From Stagonosporopsis chrysanthemi (lineage: Eukaryota; Ascomycota; Dothideomycetes; Pleosporales; Didymellaceae): 39,347 bases of DNA. Position 1 is the stretch's first letter. Each line of letters begins with the position of its first letter. The position numbers and the translations under genes are program-made. The notes beneath the pieces are model-generated. The model was not told the origin of the DNA, did no database searches, and was given only the letters and a program-made list of their open reading frames with translations. The stretch is taken from contig JAFISE010000236.1 of the NCBI GenBank assembly GCA_022560025.1, positions 1-39,347 of the forward strand, given 5' to 3'. Shown in pieces: positions 30,500-39,347 of the stretch.

Positions 30500-33240
30500 A
30501 TGAAGATCGACCGTGTGGGTGTGCTGCTAGCTGCTCTTGTCGGCGGCGGCCACGCTCTTCGAATCTCGGATCATGTAGCCAATTACACCGCTGCACTATT
30601 TGGTATCGCCAACGATGTTACTTCAGTTGCCGGTGAACCTGCGCCTCCACTACCACCAAATCCACCGCTTCCCCCTCCGGTGCCGCCACGACCAGCACCA
30701 AGGCCCCCGCCCCCCAAGGAACCATATCTGGCCCTCTTCGAAAATGCCAGCGATGAAGTCTGGGAGAAGGCCAAGTGCAAAGGCGCTAACTTCGTATGGG
30801 CAATGCGTGGGTCTGATCGGGACGCTGGCCAAGTGTTCAAGCCGCCGCGAGAATCCGCGGCATCACAGTGGGAGAACTCCGACTTCAGTATGGTAGTCCG
30901 ACAACATTCTGAAACTGCATACTAACATGTAATAGGCGCTGCACAGAGATGGGGATGGGACGCCACAACAGAGATGACCGCTGGTGACCTCAAGCTCTGG
31001 GGTATCGATCACGTTTTGAGAGACATTGGATCGTCCGACAAGTGTTTTGGTTGGGGCGGCTGGGTTGACTGCGTGATATTCCTCCACGGTTTCACACAGG
31101 ACGAAGAAGGCGAATGGGAGCCTGATGGCAGCTCATATGTTGTGGATGGTAGGACGTACCGGAGGTCAGGTGCACACTACGGTCTTGCCTTCGACTCACT
31201 GAGAGGAGGTTAGTATAACTTCGAGTCAATCACGAACAGATGCTCACCACGAGACAGTCATCATGGCGCTCGACAGGGACTCGCCCAAGTCGTCAGGCAG
31301 AAACTTGGACCCCCCCGTACAGGGTGACGAATTGCCCGTTATCCAAGCATCGTCCGACATCATGTGGCTGTATTGGAAGATGTACGACAAGCGCAAGGGT
31401 CCCAACTACTTTATGTCGTCATGCATCATCAACGCGGAGACCCAGGCTGTTGTTTCCCGCGCGATTCGAGAGACTATCCCCGAAGCTCAAAGTTATCCAG
31501 CTTGGGGAGGCTACGACTTCTACACCGATACACCTGAGGGGCAGGCAATCTTGGGTAAGTCTGATGTTCGACGTGAGCGGCTCATCCCTAATATTTCCAG
31601 GCACACCAAATGCTCAAGCCTTCAGCTATTTCCTCCTGGAACACAAGGCAACCCTCGGGAATCTCTACATCGCTGAAGTTCGTGTCTTTCGCGGCGGCGA
31701 GCAGGATCAAGTCGGGCCAAACCTTCTATTCATTGTCGAACCAGTGCCGACACCAGCAAGCTATGACACGAAGCAGTCGTATGGAGACATCTCAAACCTG
31801 TTCGCCGGAATGAAGAAGCATCAGAGTACTGCAGATACGGTTCAAATCGCCGCCAAAAAGCCTGCAGATCTTCCAGCGCCCGCCCCACTCGTCGTCTCAC
31901 CAAAGCCCACGCCAGACTTCTTCAGCCACGGTCCAGACGAGACCTACCTCGATCTATATCCGGATGCCGAGGAGGACGAATGGATCAAGGCGCAGTGCAA
32001 GGGCGCGAACTTTGTGAAAGCCATGCGTGGCTCTGACAGCGAGGCAGGCAAAATCTTCAATCCGCCACGCGATACTGCTGCTAGCTCCTACAACGAGAAC
32101 AGCCTCGGTGAGTGCGCACGTGAACATGCCGAAGTAAGTGACGGATGTGCTGACAGCTAGTAGAGGACCTGACGGAATGGGGCTGGTCCGGCCAAGAGGC
32201 GACAGAACCCAACATGAAGTACTACGGCATCGACCACGTCTTGCGGGAAATCGGTTCGTCGGACACATTGTTTGCCAACGGCGGCGATATCCGCCTGGTG
32301 TCCTTCGCCCACGGCACATCAAGACAAGACAACAACGGTGAATGGAAGCCCGTCGGCGAGCAGAACTACGAGGTGAACGGCAAGTCGTACCGCTACACCG
32401 GCGCGTGGTACCACTTCGCCCTTGACGAGATCAACGGAGGTGAGTTGTCCCAACACCGTTCGCATTCACCCTCACCACGCTGACCCCTCCTTTCACAGTC
32501 ATGATCGCAACCGACCGCATGTCTCCCGCCTCCATCGGCGCCACAGCCACACCGCCAATAACCGGGTCCGCCCTCCCACAGATCCACGCCTTCTCAGACC
32601 TCGCCTGGATTTCCTGGGCCGCGCTCGCCGCACAAACGCAGACCGACGTGAAGAACATGCACTACTTCCTGTCCCTATCCATCTCCAACAAACTCACCCA
32701 ACGCATTCTGAGCCGGTGCGTGCGCGAGGTGCTGCCTGGTGCGTGGGGGTTCCCGGCCTGGCCTGGATTTGAGTTCAAGGCGGGGTCGCCGCAAGGAGAG
32801 GCAATACTAGGTGAGTGTTGTGGTGGATAGGGAGAAGACAAGCCACGAAACGGCAAGCCCATATCCAACAGATCCACCACTAACGATAATCAGGCACCTC
32901 CAACGCCCAAGCTTTCAGCTACTTCCTCCTGCAGCACAAGAAAGAGCTGGGAAACCTTCATATTTCGCGGATCCGCGTCTTTCGCGATGCCAAATGGATT
33001 GCAAAAGCGAATCTGCTGTTGATCGTTGAGCCAGTTCCTGAAGGTGGTAGATGGGAGGAGAGGGAGGAGAACCACGACGACGACGACGACGGTGATGAGT
33101 TCAAGCAGGAGGACAGAACAGCAGGAGAGCACAGAGCAACGGCTGAAAACAAAGAAGAGGGAGAGCGCCTGCCCGCGGTGAGAGCTGCCACCAGCGTCCT
33201 CCCGCGCCTGCGCCGGTGGTGGAATAGGTCGAAGTTGTAG
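30500..33240 (+). CDS. Putative secreted protein with two tandem copies of an unknown ~295-aa domain
   Basis: Family not recognised. Seven exons: 30,500-30,887, 30,936-31,208, 31,258-31,554, 31,601-32,107, 32,161-32,439, 32,499-32,810 and 32,894-33,240, giving 800 aa. All six introns (46-83 nt, GT-AG) are phase 1. The start gives a plausible short signal peptide (MKIDRVGVLLAALVGGGHAL), followed by a Pro-rich linker (49-72). Domain 1 (~76-369) and domain 2 (~435-732) align along their length: KCKGANFVWAMRGSD/QCKGANFVKAMRGSD, GIDHVLRDIGSSD/GIDHVLREIGSSD, GTPNAQAFSYFLLEHK/GTSNAQAFSYFLLQHK and LLFIVEPVP/LLLIVEPVP. Introns fall at equivalent places in both. The C-terminus is acidic (a DDDDDGDE patch) and then basic. 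The acceptor of exon 5 is ambiguous (32,161 or 32,164). Function is unknown; secretion and surface location are inference. Confidence 0.85.
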
Positions 33241-33888
33241 ATCGCCACTCCTTGCTTGCTGTGTCTACTCTCCTCCCAGCGTCCTTAATACGCGCTCTCC
33301 GCCTTTTTCCGACTGTAGCGTCAATCACATTTGCGGTCTTAGGTCCGCTTGCTTGCATATGCTCGCTTGATGGGTTCGTCAGTCTATTACTTTGCGAGAT
33401 TCCAGACCATCCGCCTAAATCCCCCCCCCTCCTCCCCCCACCCTCTATCTCAACAACGGCGGCTTTACCTACACAATTTTAAATTGCACGATTTTTTTCC
33501 TTGGTATTCCCGCTCGAACGGGCTATCAAACTTCAAATTCCAACAAGGTTCGGTGGAGCCACCCAGGTGTGAAGATGGAAGGCTGAAGGAAGGCTTTTCC
33601 CCGTCAAGGCACCTGTTTCAACCTGAGATATTGTCAAACTCCACCACCCAAATATTACGATTAATAGCCTGTATGAAAGACAATATCAGGTAATTCAACC
33701 TGTATGGAGGACAAGAAGATCTATGCGTAGGAGGTGAAGTAACTCGTCAGTGTTTTGGCCACACTTTAATAGTTTTCAGCACTTTTCCAGTTTCAATTTT
33801 TGATTTTTGATTTTGGATTCCCAACTACCGTGTCCGTGCACTCAATGCGCGGATTCAGTCAATGCGCCGAACCACCAAAATAGCTCGC
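33241..33888. other. 3' flank and isochore border
   Basis: About 650 bp of GC-normal DNA after the duplicated gene. It has C-runs near 33,420-33,440, short ATTTTTGATTTTTGATTTTGG repeats near 33,800, a TCAATGCGC motif repeated near 33,842 and 33,859, and the inverted repeat at 33,621-33,691. No gene is supported. Composition switches to AT-rich at about 33,889. Confidence 0.5.
33621..33691. repeat. Small inverted repeat
   Basis: ACCTGAGATATTGTC (33,621-33,635) faces GACAATATCAGGT (33,679-33,691), complementary apart from a 2-base indel. The spacer is 43 bp. It could be ends of a very small foldback element or a stem in the 3' region. Confidence 0.5.
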
Positions 33889-34120
33889 TTAAAAATAAGG
33901 CTATAGAGCTATACACAATAGTTATTATTACAAGATATATTATTAGAGTATTTTATAGACCTATATAACAATATTCTCTTATATGTTCTACTTATATAAA
34001 GTTGCTATTTAGCTACTAGAGGTAGAAGAGGTACAAGCAGGTAGAAGAGGTGCAAGTAGGTAAAAGAAGTATTATAGGTATAAGATAACTATAAGTACTT
34101 ACCTTATAATAAATAGGATT
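33889..34120. other. AT-rich border segment with short repeats
   Basis: Start of the right AT-rich block. It contains three closely spaced variants of a GTAGAAGAGGTRCAAG-type motif near 34,020-34,070. It may be the terminal region of the pogo-like relic that follows. Confidence 0.4.
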
Positions 34121-34129
34121 TTTTTTTTT

Positions 34130-34800
34130 ACTATAAAAGCTTTTTAAGCTATCTTATTATCTTTTTAGAATAATTATATAGCTTCTTAGATATTATAAGC
34201 TTGCTTTTAATATTTTTTTTTGCTTTATATTTAGCTACTTTTTCTAGTTTCTTAGCTTTATTATAGTCTTTTTATTTCTTCTCTTTTACTTACTACTTAT
34301 ACTTTTCTTAAGCTACTTACTCTTTATATAGCTTATTAGTATGTCTAAGTTAAGCTATCTCTACTTTTCTAGCCTTTTTTACCTTAGCTTCTTATTATTT
34401 TACTTACTTATACTAGTATACTTTATAAATTTTATATAAAGAGTAATATACTACTTTACTATAATACTCTTTAGGTTTCTAGAAGTTAAGAAGTTTACTT
34501 TTTTTTTATACTTTTTCTAAGTTTTAAGAACTTTTTTTAAGCTTACTATCTTAAAGTAATATAGCTAGTTTTAGACTAGTATATAGTAAAGAGAGTAGCT
34601 AATCTTTCTTAGCTTCTTACAACTCTTATTCTTACCTATCTTGCATAGTAAGGTCTTAATTTCAAGCTACTTTTTGCTAGAATAAGTAAAAAAAAAGCTT
34701 CTACTAGTTTTAAAAGCTTAGAGAAAAAGCTTAGCAAGGTAGTTAAGAAAAATACTAGATTAAGAGACTACTATCTTTTTTTTCTTAAAAGACTTAAGTA
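34130..34800 (-). pseudogene. Probable pogo-like transposase C-terminal relic
   Basis: The minus-strand frame is Lys/Arg/Gln-rich with many stops. It resembles the coiled, basic C-terminal tail of fungal pogo-type transposases: KVNFLTSRNLKS near 34,500-34,470, then RLEKQRQLNLDIL, KRRNKKTIIKLRN and KQKKILKASL toward 34,190. The catalytic core would lie at higher coordinates, but I could not find DDE motifs there. The tail alone is low-complexity, so this is a moderate call; another transposon type is possible. Confidence 0.42.
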
Positions 34801-36133
34801 TTAACCTCTAAGTAAATATACTTATCTAGGCTTTCTAGAATAAGTAGAAGTAGTTACTTTTTCTTAGTAACTAATAGTCTCTAGCTATTATAGAAGTATA
34901 TTATAAGCCTTTTTAAATATATAGTTAAGAAAGGTATAAGTAATATTATAGTGTAGGTTAGCTCTATAGACCTTAATTATTACTCTTGTAACTCTTCTAA
35001 ACTAGCAAGTCTTAGAGTATGTACATATTAACGCTTTTTAACTAATAAGTAATATAAGCACAGTTTCTATTATATTTAGTAGCTACGTACACTATAATAC
35101 TTATAAGCCTAGAAGCTTTTAGTTATTTACTACGTTTTACTTATTTATATACAGCCTATATAACTAGCTGTTAACTATACTATTAAGAAAGAGCTATACC
35201 TATAGAGAGTATAATAAGTACTTAGAAGCAGGACTAGCTAGTAACAAAGATATAAGTTGTACTTAGCAAGCCTAATAACTAAGAGATTTAGCTGTTTGTT
35301 AAGAAGAATATAGCAGATAGAGATAGCTTATAGCTATATATTAACTTAGAGCTGTTAATAGAAAAGCTAAAAAATCTACAAGATAAAGCTATAGAAGAAG
35401 CTAATATAGAAGTTTAAGAAGATAAAAGTATCTAAAAAAGAGTAAAAAGATATTAATATTAAGAATCTATTTGCTAAAAAAATATCTGTCTATAATGTAT
35501 AAGCAAGAAAGTATAAGTATAGTAAAGTAAGTTAGTTAAAGAAAGAAAAGGCTTTAAAAAGCTTATTTCTAAGATTGCTATTAGTTATCTAGATCTTGTT
35601 GTTAACTGTGTAGACCTGTATAGTTAGCTAAAAACGCTTAAGAAGCATCTCTGTCTATTAGTAGGTAGATAAAATTACTAGCTACACAGCTGCTATAGAG
35701 CTGTGTATACAAGGCTATAGAAGGCAAACCTTAATTCTTAGCTAAACAAGTAGGTAACAATTACTACCTTCTTAAGAGACACTAAGATATTAGAAGTTAA
35801 TAGTAATTAATTACTAGAAGACTTTATACTATTATTTTAAAGAATAGATAATAACTAGGTATTAATATAGCTATAAGAGTAAGTTAAGAAAAAACAGTAA
35901 TAAGAGTAGTATATATTAACTACTAATCTAATAGCTAAAGTCTAGTTCTACTATTAGTATATATATCTAGTTGCTTTATTAAATAGTATATTTACTATAC
36001 TAGGTATAGCAAGCAGATTAGACAGCTTAACAGCCTTAGAAGAATCTGTATAATATATAATATACCTATATAAAGATTGCTATATATTTAAAGACTATCT
36101 TTATATTAGTAGTAGGCTTAGATTGCTAATTAG
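34801..36133. other. AT-rich block, unidentified repeat relics
   Basis: About 1.3 kb of AT-rich, TpA-rich DNA between the pogo-like tail and the LTR at 36,134. Stop-riddled frames on both strands are rich in Lys, Gln and Ser. No diagnostic transposase, RT or gag motif was identified. Confidence 0.45.
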
Positions 36134-36409
36134 TGTAAGGACAAGCCTAGTTCTTTAAGCCTACCTTACACTACCTAACAACTGCTTAACTTAGGTTAGT
36201 CTTCTAACTGCTTCTTAGTACAATCTTCTCTAAGTTTCTAGGTATAAGAAGACAAGTCTCTATAGAGTTTAGATAGATAGTTTTAAGGTATTCTTTTGTA
36301 CAAGACCTATAGAAATAGAGATTTAGTCCTGTAGTTTATCTTAGTGCTTCTATATACTTTATAGCAGATACCTATATAATCTAGACCTTTTTAGTATCTT
36401 GTATTCTTA
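36134..36409 (+). mobile_element. 5' LTR (family A) of a Gypsy relic
   Basis: A 276-bp sequence starting TGTAAGGACAAGCCTAGTTC, collinear with the solo LTR at 10,896-11,173 throughout (for example TTCTTTAAGCCTACCTTACA, TAGATAGATAGTTTTAA, ACAAGACCTATAG). The end TTATA fits a C-to-T change from TTACA. A gag-like frame in the same orientation begins ~400 bp downstream, so this is read as the 5' LTR. No matching 3' LTR is in the window. The left flank ATTAG has no clear partner. Confidence 0.75.
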
Positions 36410-36790
36410 TATTATACTTTAAAACTTGTCTTAGCTAGTAATAGCTTTATAATAATATTACTATAGTTTGTTTAGTTATTTGTATAAGCGCAGCTAGAGT
36501 ATTACACTTAAACTAAACAAGTCTTTAAATTGTCTATTTAATAGTTAAGATACTAAAGATCTCTTAACAACTAAAGCCTATAGGTTTAGAACTTCTTATA
36601 ACTTACTACTTTAAGATTAACTTTAGAAAAGCTGTGTTAGATTGTACTAAGATAGACACTTAAAGACTATTAATAATCTACTTAATTTCGATACAACCTT
36701 AATAATAAGAAATCTATTAGGACCTACTACTTAGTCTTAGAACTAATTAAGGGCTAGACACTCTTAGAGCTCTATGTTAGTATAACTGTC
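36410..36790 (+). other. Presumed untranslated leader of the Gypsy relic
   Basis: About 380 bp between LTR and gag, the normal place for the primer-binding site and leader. Mutation is too heavy to name the primer tRNA. No gene is visible. Confidence 0.4.
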
Positions 36791-37750
36791 TACTGCTAAT
36801 AATAGATCTAATTTAGAGCTATTCTACTACAATCTCTTAGAAGAGATAGCCTAACTGCAGCAGGAACTTGCTTAGTTACGTGCTAGTCTTGCTCTAGCAG
36901 ATTGCTCTCTACTTATAATAGAAACACTACTAATATATATACTATATTAATCTACTACAAGGCAGCTATTAGAGGCTAGCTTAGTACTTACAGTATATAA
37001 GAAGCTCTCTAAAAAGACTTCTAATATTAAGGTTCTTATAAATAGAAGTAACTTTACCTTTTAGTAATAGTATACTTCTATTTAAGACTAACTTAATATT
37101 ACTATAGACTACTATTAGAGTATACGTACTTATATAGCCTTTGTCTAGAGTTATATATCTAGATTAGCTAAAGAGTACTTAGAATCTTAGTACTTCTCTA
37201 ATAATGAGACAGACTGTTTTTATACTACAGAAGAGATTATTATACTTCTTAAGACATACTTTGTTACTAAGAACAAGCAGGTAAAAAGCTAAGCAGCTTT
37301 TAATTAACTTTAAATAGAAAAATTAGAAGCTTTTTTCTGTTTTTAGAAGCTGCTTTCTTAGTACAGCTATTAAAAGAAAGGTACTTTAATTAGAATAGTT
37401 TTACTATATATAGACTAGAATCTCTCTAACTATTTAAGTACTTAATCTAGGTTTTAAGCAGTAATAGCATAATTCTTTCTCCTAAAGAGTAGAGCACCTA
37501 ACAGCCTATAATATAAAAAGAAAGAACAACTTTACTATGCTGCTACTTCTAGTTTTGTAACTTCTAAGAATAATAAGAATATACTAGTTAAACATAAAAC
37601 AGATCCTAGCTATAACAAGTTATTAAGATTAGCTTCTTTCTAGCTAATCTACTAATCTTACCTATAGCACTTTTACACTCTGCTAGCTTTTTTATATACC
37701 TGTAACTGTAAGAGATATAACTCTAAGAACTTACTATAACTATAAAAAGC
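36791..37750 (+). pseudogene. Gypsy gag relic downstream of the LTR
   Basis: Stop-riddled plus-strand frames in the layout of a Gypsy Gag: a coiled start with a QQELAQLRASLAL-like piece (36,860-36,900), then IAFVQSYISRLAKEYLES at about 37,137-37,190, equivalent to the 'YI..R..G.A..HL' region. Next come TEEIIILLKTYF (37,230-37,265) and a segment near 37,500-37,620. A C-N-C-K piece near 37,700 could be what remains of a zinc knuckle. Inactive. Confidence 0.55.
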
Positions 37751-38860
37751 TAGAATACTTTACTTAGAATTATATAGTACTCTATATACATAAAATTAAG
37801 GTAGAATAAAAAGACTTTATAAAATAGAAAGAAGACTTTAATAAGACAGATACAACCTTTATAGGAAATAGTACTGCCTAAGAAGATTACTCTACCTAGG
37901 CCTAAACTAATATAATCTATCTAATCTCTTACTGTCTTATTTGTTTAGTAGTCTTTATTTTCTTACCTCTACTATTCTTTGCAACTAAGAGCTTAGTGTC
38001 TAACTTTAATCCTTAGTTAATACTAGTACTAAAGGATTTTTGTTTTTAAAATCTAATATAACACATTCTATCTCTACTTTACTTTATAAACCTATCTAAA
38101 AGCTGCTCTTCTTAGTTTAGGTTAAAGGTTTCTAAGATTAAATTACTTCTATTATAACTTAGTATATATAGTTATACTTTATAGTTAATAGCTAGAAAGT
38201 GTACAACTGCCTTTTTATTATTATAGATCTTAGATTATAAGATTGCATTATTAGAATTAAATAGCTTAAGCGCATTAAGCTCTTACTTAATACAAAGCAG
38301 TCTTAGTTAATATAACCTGTTAAATACTCTTAATTATATAATCTTGCACTGCCTTTATTAATAACTTTAGAATAACTTGTTAGGAAAGGCAAATCCTAAT
38401 AAGATATAAAGTAACAAGATGCTCTATAGAAATAGAAAGAGTATTAGTATTAATATAGCTCTAGTATAACTATTTAATGTATAAGAAGTATACTAAAGTT
38501 GCCTAAGTTTTTTTTATAACTCTTAGTACTACTTAACAAAGTAGTAAACACCTCTGTAACTAGTCTAACTACAGTTGCTACTATTACTATACTCTTAGCT
38601 AATACTTTCTTCTTCTTAATAAAGAAACTACAAAACAAGTTCTTTATAACTAATCTATATAAGATTAATTGTATTATAAAACAGAAGTATAACTAAGATA
38701 ACTTTAATAATACTTAACTAAGCTAAAAATACTTACTAGCTTAATACTCTTAGTATACTAATATATTTAGTAAGGTAGAAGCTAAAGGCTTTTTACAACA
38801 CTACCTTTACAACTATAGAATTGTTTTAGAAGAACCTTTGCTAAACTACTACTCTTTCTT
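37751..38860 (+). other. AT-rich Gypsy interior, probably protease/RT linker
   Basis: About 1.1 kb between recognisable gag and RT of the same element. It should hold protease and the N-terminal RT, but no D-S/T-G or other motif could be identified among the stops. Confidence 0.4.
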
Positions 38861-39253
38861 ATATAAATAAAACCTAGAAAAACTTAAAGCTACTAAGAAG
38901 TCTATATAAGAGTAGCTGCGCTATAGTTAGATTAAATACAGCTAAAGTTCAATAATATTAGTTATACTATATATATAAAAACTAAATAGAAGCCTGTGTA
39001 TCTATATAGACTATTATAAATTAAATAATTTAACTTGCAAAGACTTCTATTTAATACTCTGTATAGACAAGCTACTTACTTAACTATCTAAGGCAAAGAT
39101 ATTAACTAAGTTTAATATTTAATTAGCTTTTAACTAAATTTATATAGATTTAGCTTTTAAAGAGTATACTATATTCTAAACGCGTTATAGTATATACAAG
39201 TATAAGGTCTTACTATTTAGTTTATGCAATAGCCTTGCTATATACTAATATGT
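38861..39253 (+). pseudogene. Gypsy reverse transcriptase relic, cut off at a junction
   Basis: Plus-strand RT motifs read in order: YIDYYKLNNLT near 39,000-39,035 (from V-D-Y-R-x-L-N), LSKAKILTKFNI near 39,078-39,115 (from 'L..AK.FTKLDI'), TRYSIYKYKVLLFSL near 39,178-39,222 (from 'TRYG.YEY.VMPFGL'). The domain then stops before the catalytic Y-x-D-D block, because at about 39,253 the sequence changes abruptly to GC-normal DNA with no RT similarity. Confidence 0.72.
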
Positions 39254-39347
39254 CACAAGCTCGGCTAGTTAGCTTGAGCTTGATCAGATGGCTCACCCAT
39301 GAGGTGCTCGTTCGTTTGGCTTACTACTGAGAAGCTCCGAGCTTCTC
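39254..39347. other. GC-normal sequence at the window edge, ending in a hairpin
   Basis: About 94 bases of normal composition directly abut the RT relic. They contain AAGCTC and GAGCTT in opposition (39,257-39,280) and end at 39,329-39,347 with GAGAAGCTC-C-GAGCTTCTC, a perfect 9-bp stem with a one-base loop. It may be the start of a separate, unmutated element or host DNA. Too short to identify. Confidence 0.5.

Noticed and set aside
1..39347. CRISPR arrays, operons, riboswitches, bacterial promoters, tRNA or rRNA genes
   Set aside because: Nothing of the kind is visible; the window is eukaryotic and the repeats seen are satellite, LTR or inverted-repeat types.

Overview
The window is from a filamentous ascomycete (Pezizomycotina). 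The alternation of AT-rich and GC-balanced blocks recalls Dothideomycetes with AT-isochores, but that class assignment is inference. Reasons: short GT-AG introns of about 46-83 nt (one of 195 nt), a Zn(II)2Cys6 regulator, a fungal P450, a fungal DUF89 protein, and long very AT-rich blocks in which every recognisable reading frame is broken by TAA/TAG. TpA is strikingly common there, as expected after repeat-induced point mutation (RIP). No bacterial genes, tRNA, rRNA or CRISPR arrays were seen.

Layout. (1) About 1-18,390 is an AT-rich graveyard of transposons: a hAT transposase relic (~290-2,400), a Gypsy gag relic (~6,080-6,800), a pogo/Fot1-like transposase relic (~7,540-8,720), a large inverted repeat (8,783-9,276), a solo LTR with an intact 5-bp target duplication (10,896-11,173), a Gypsy pol relic (~11,900-15,170) interrupted by an inverted LTR (14,536-14,805), and a second pogo relic (~15,400-16,920). 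(2) 18,391-23,210 is a GC-normal island with an intact Zn2Cys6 regulator (447 codons, 3 exons) and a cytochrome P450 pseudogene. The P450 has stops in its N-terminus and has lost its heme-binding end at a small AT-rich block (~23,215-23,835). (3) 23,836-27,367 is GC-normal but gene-poor: a MITE-like inverted repeat, a broken coding relic, a G-run, a 24-bp minisatellite and a 10-bp satellite containing a 97-N assembly gap. (4) 27,368-33,240 is the healthy gene block: a DUF89/ARMT1-type phosphatase (minus strand), a divergently arranged F-box-like protein, and a seven-exon gene for a putative secreted 800-aa protein made of two tandem copies of one domain. (5) About 33,889-39,253 is AT-rich again: a likely pogo relic on the minus strand, then a Gypsy element (LTR, gag, RT) that stops inside RT where GC-normal DNA resumes and runs to the window edge.

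How the genes fit together. The regulator and the P450 look like remnants of a secondary-metabolism locus broken up by repeats (inference). The phosphatase, F-box-like protein and duplicated secreted protein show no shared pathway; the first two share a 208-bp divergent promoter. The best candidate for something undescribed is the duplicated secreted protein: I do not recognise its family, and its two halves share sequence, intron positions and intron phase.
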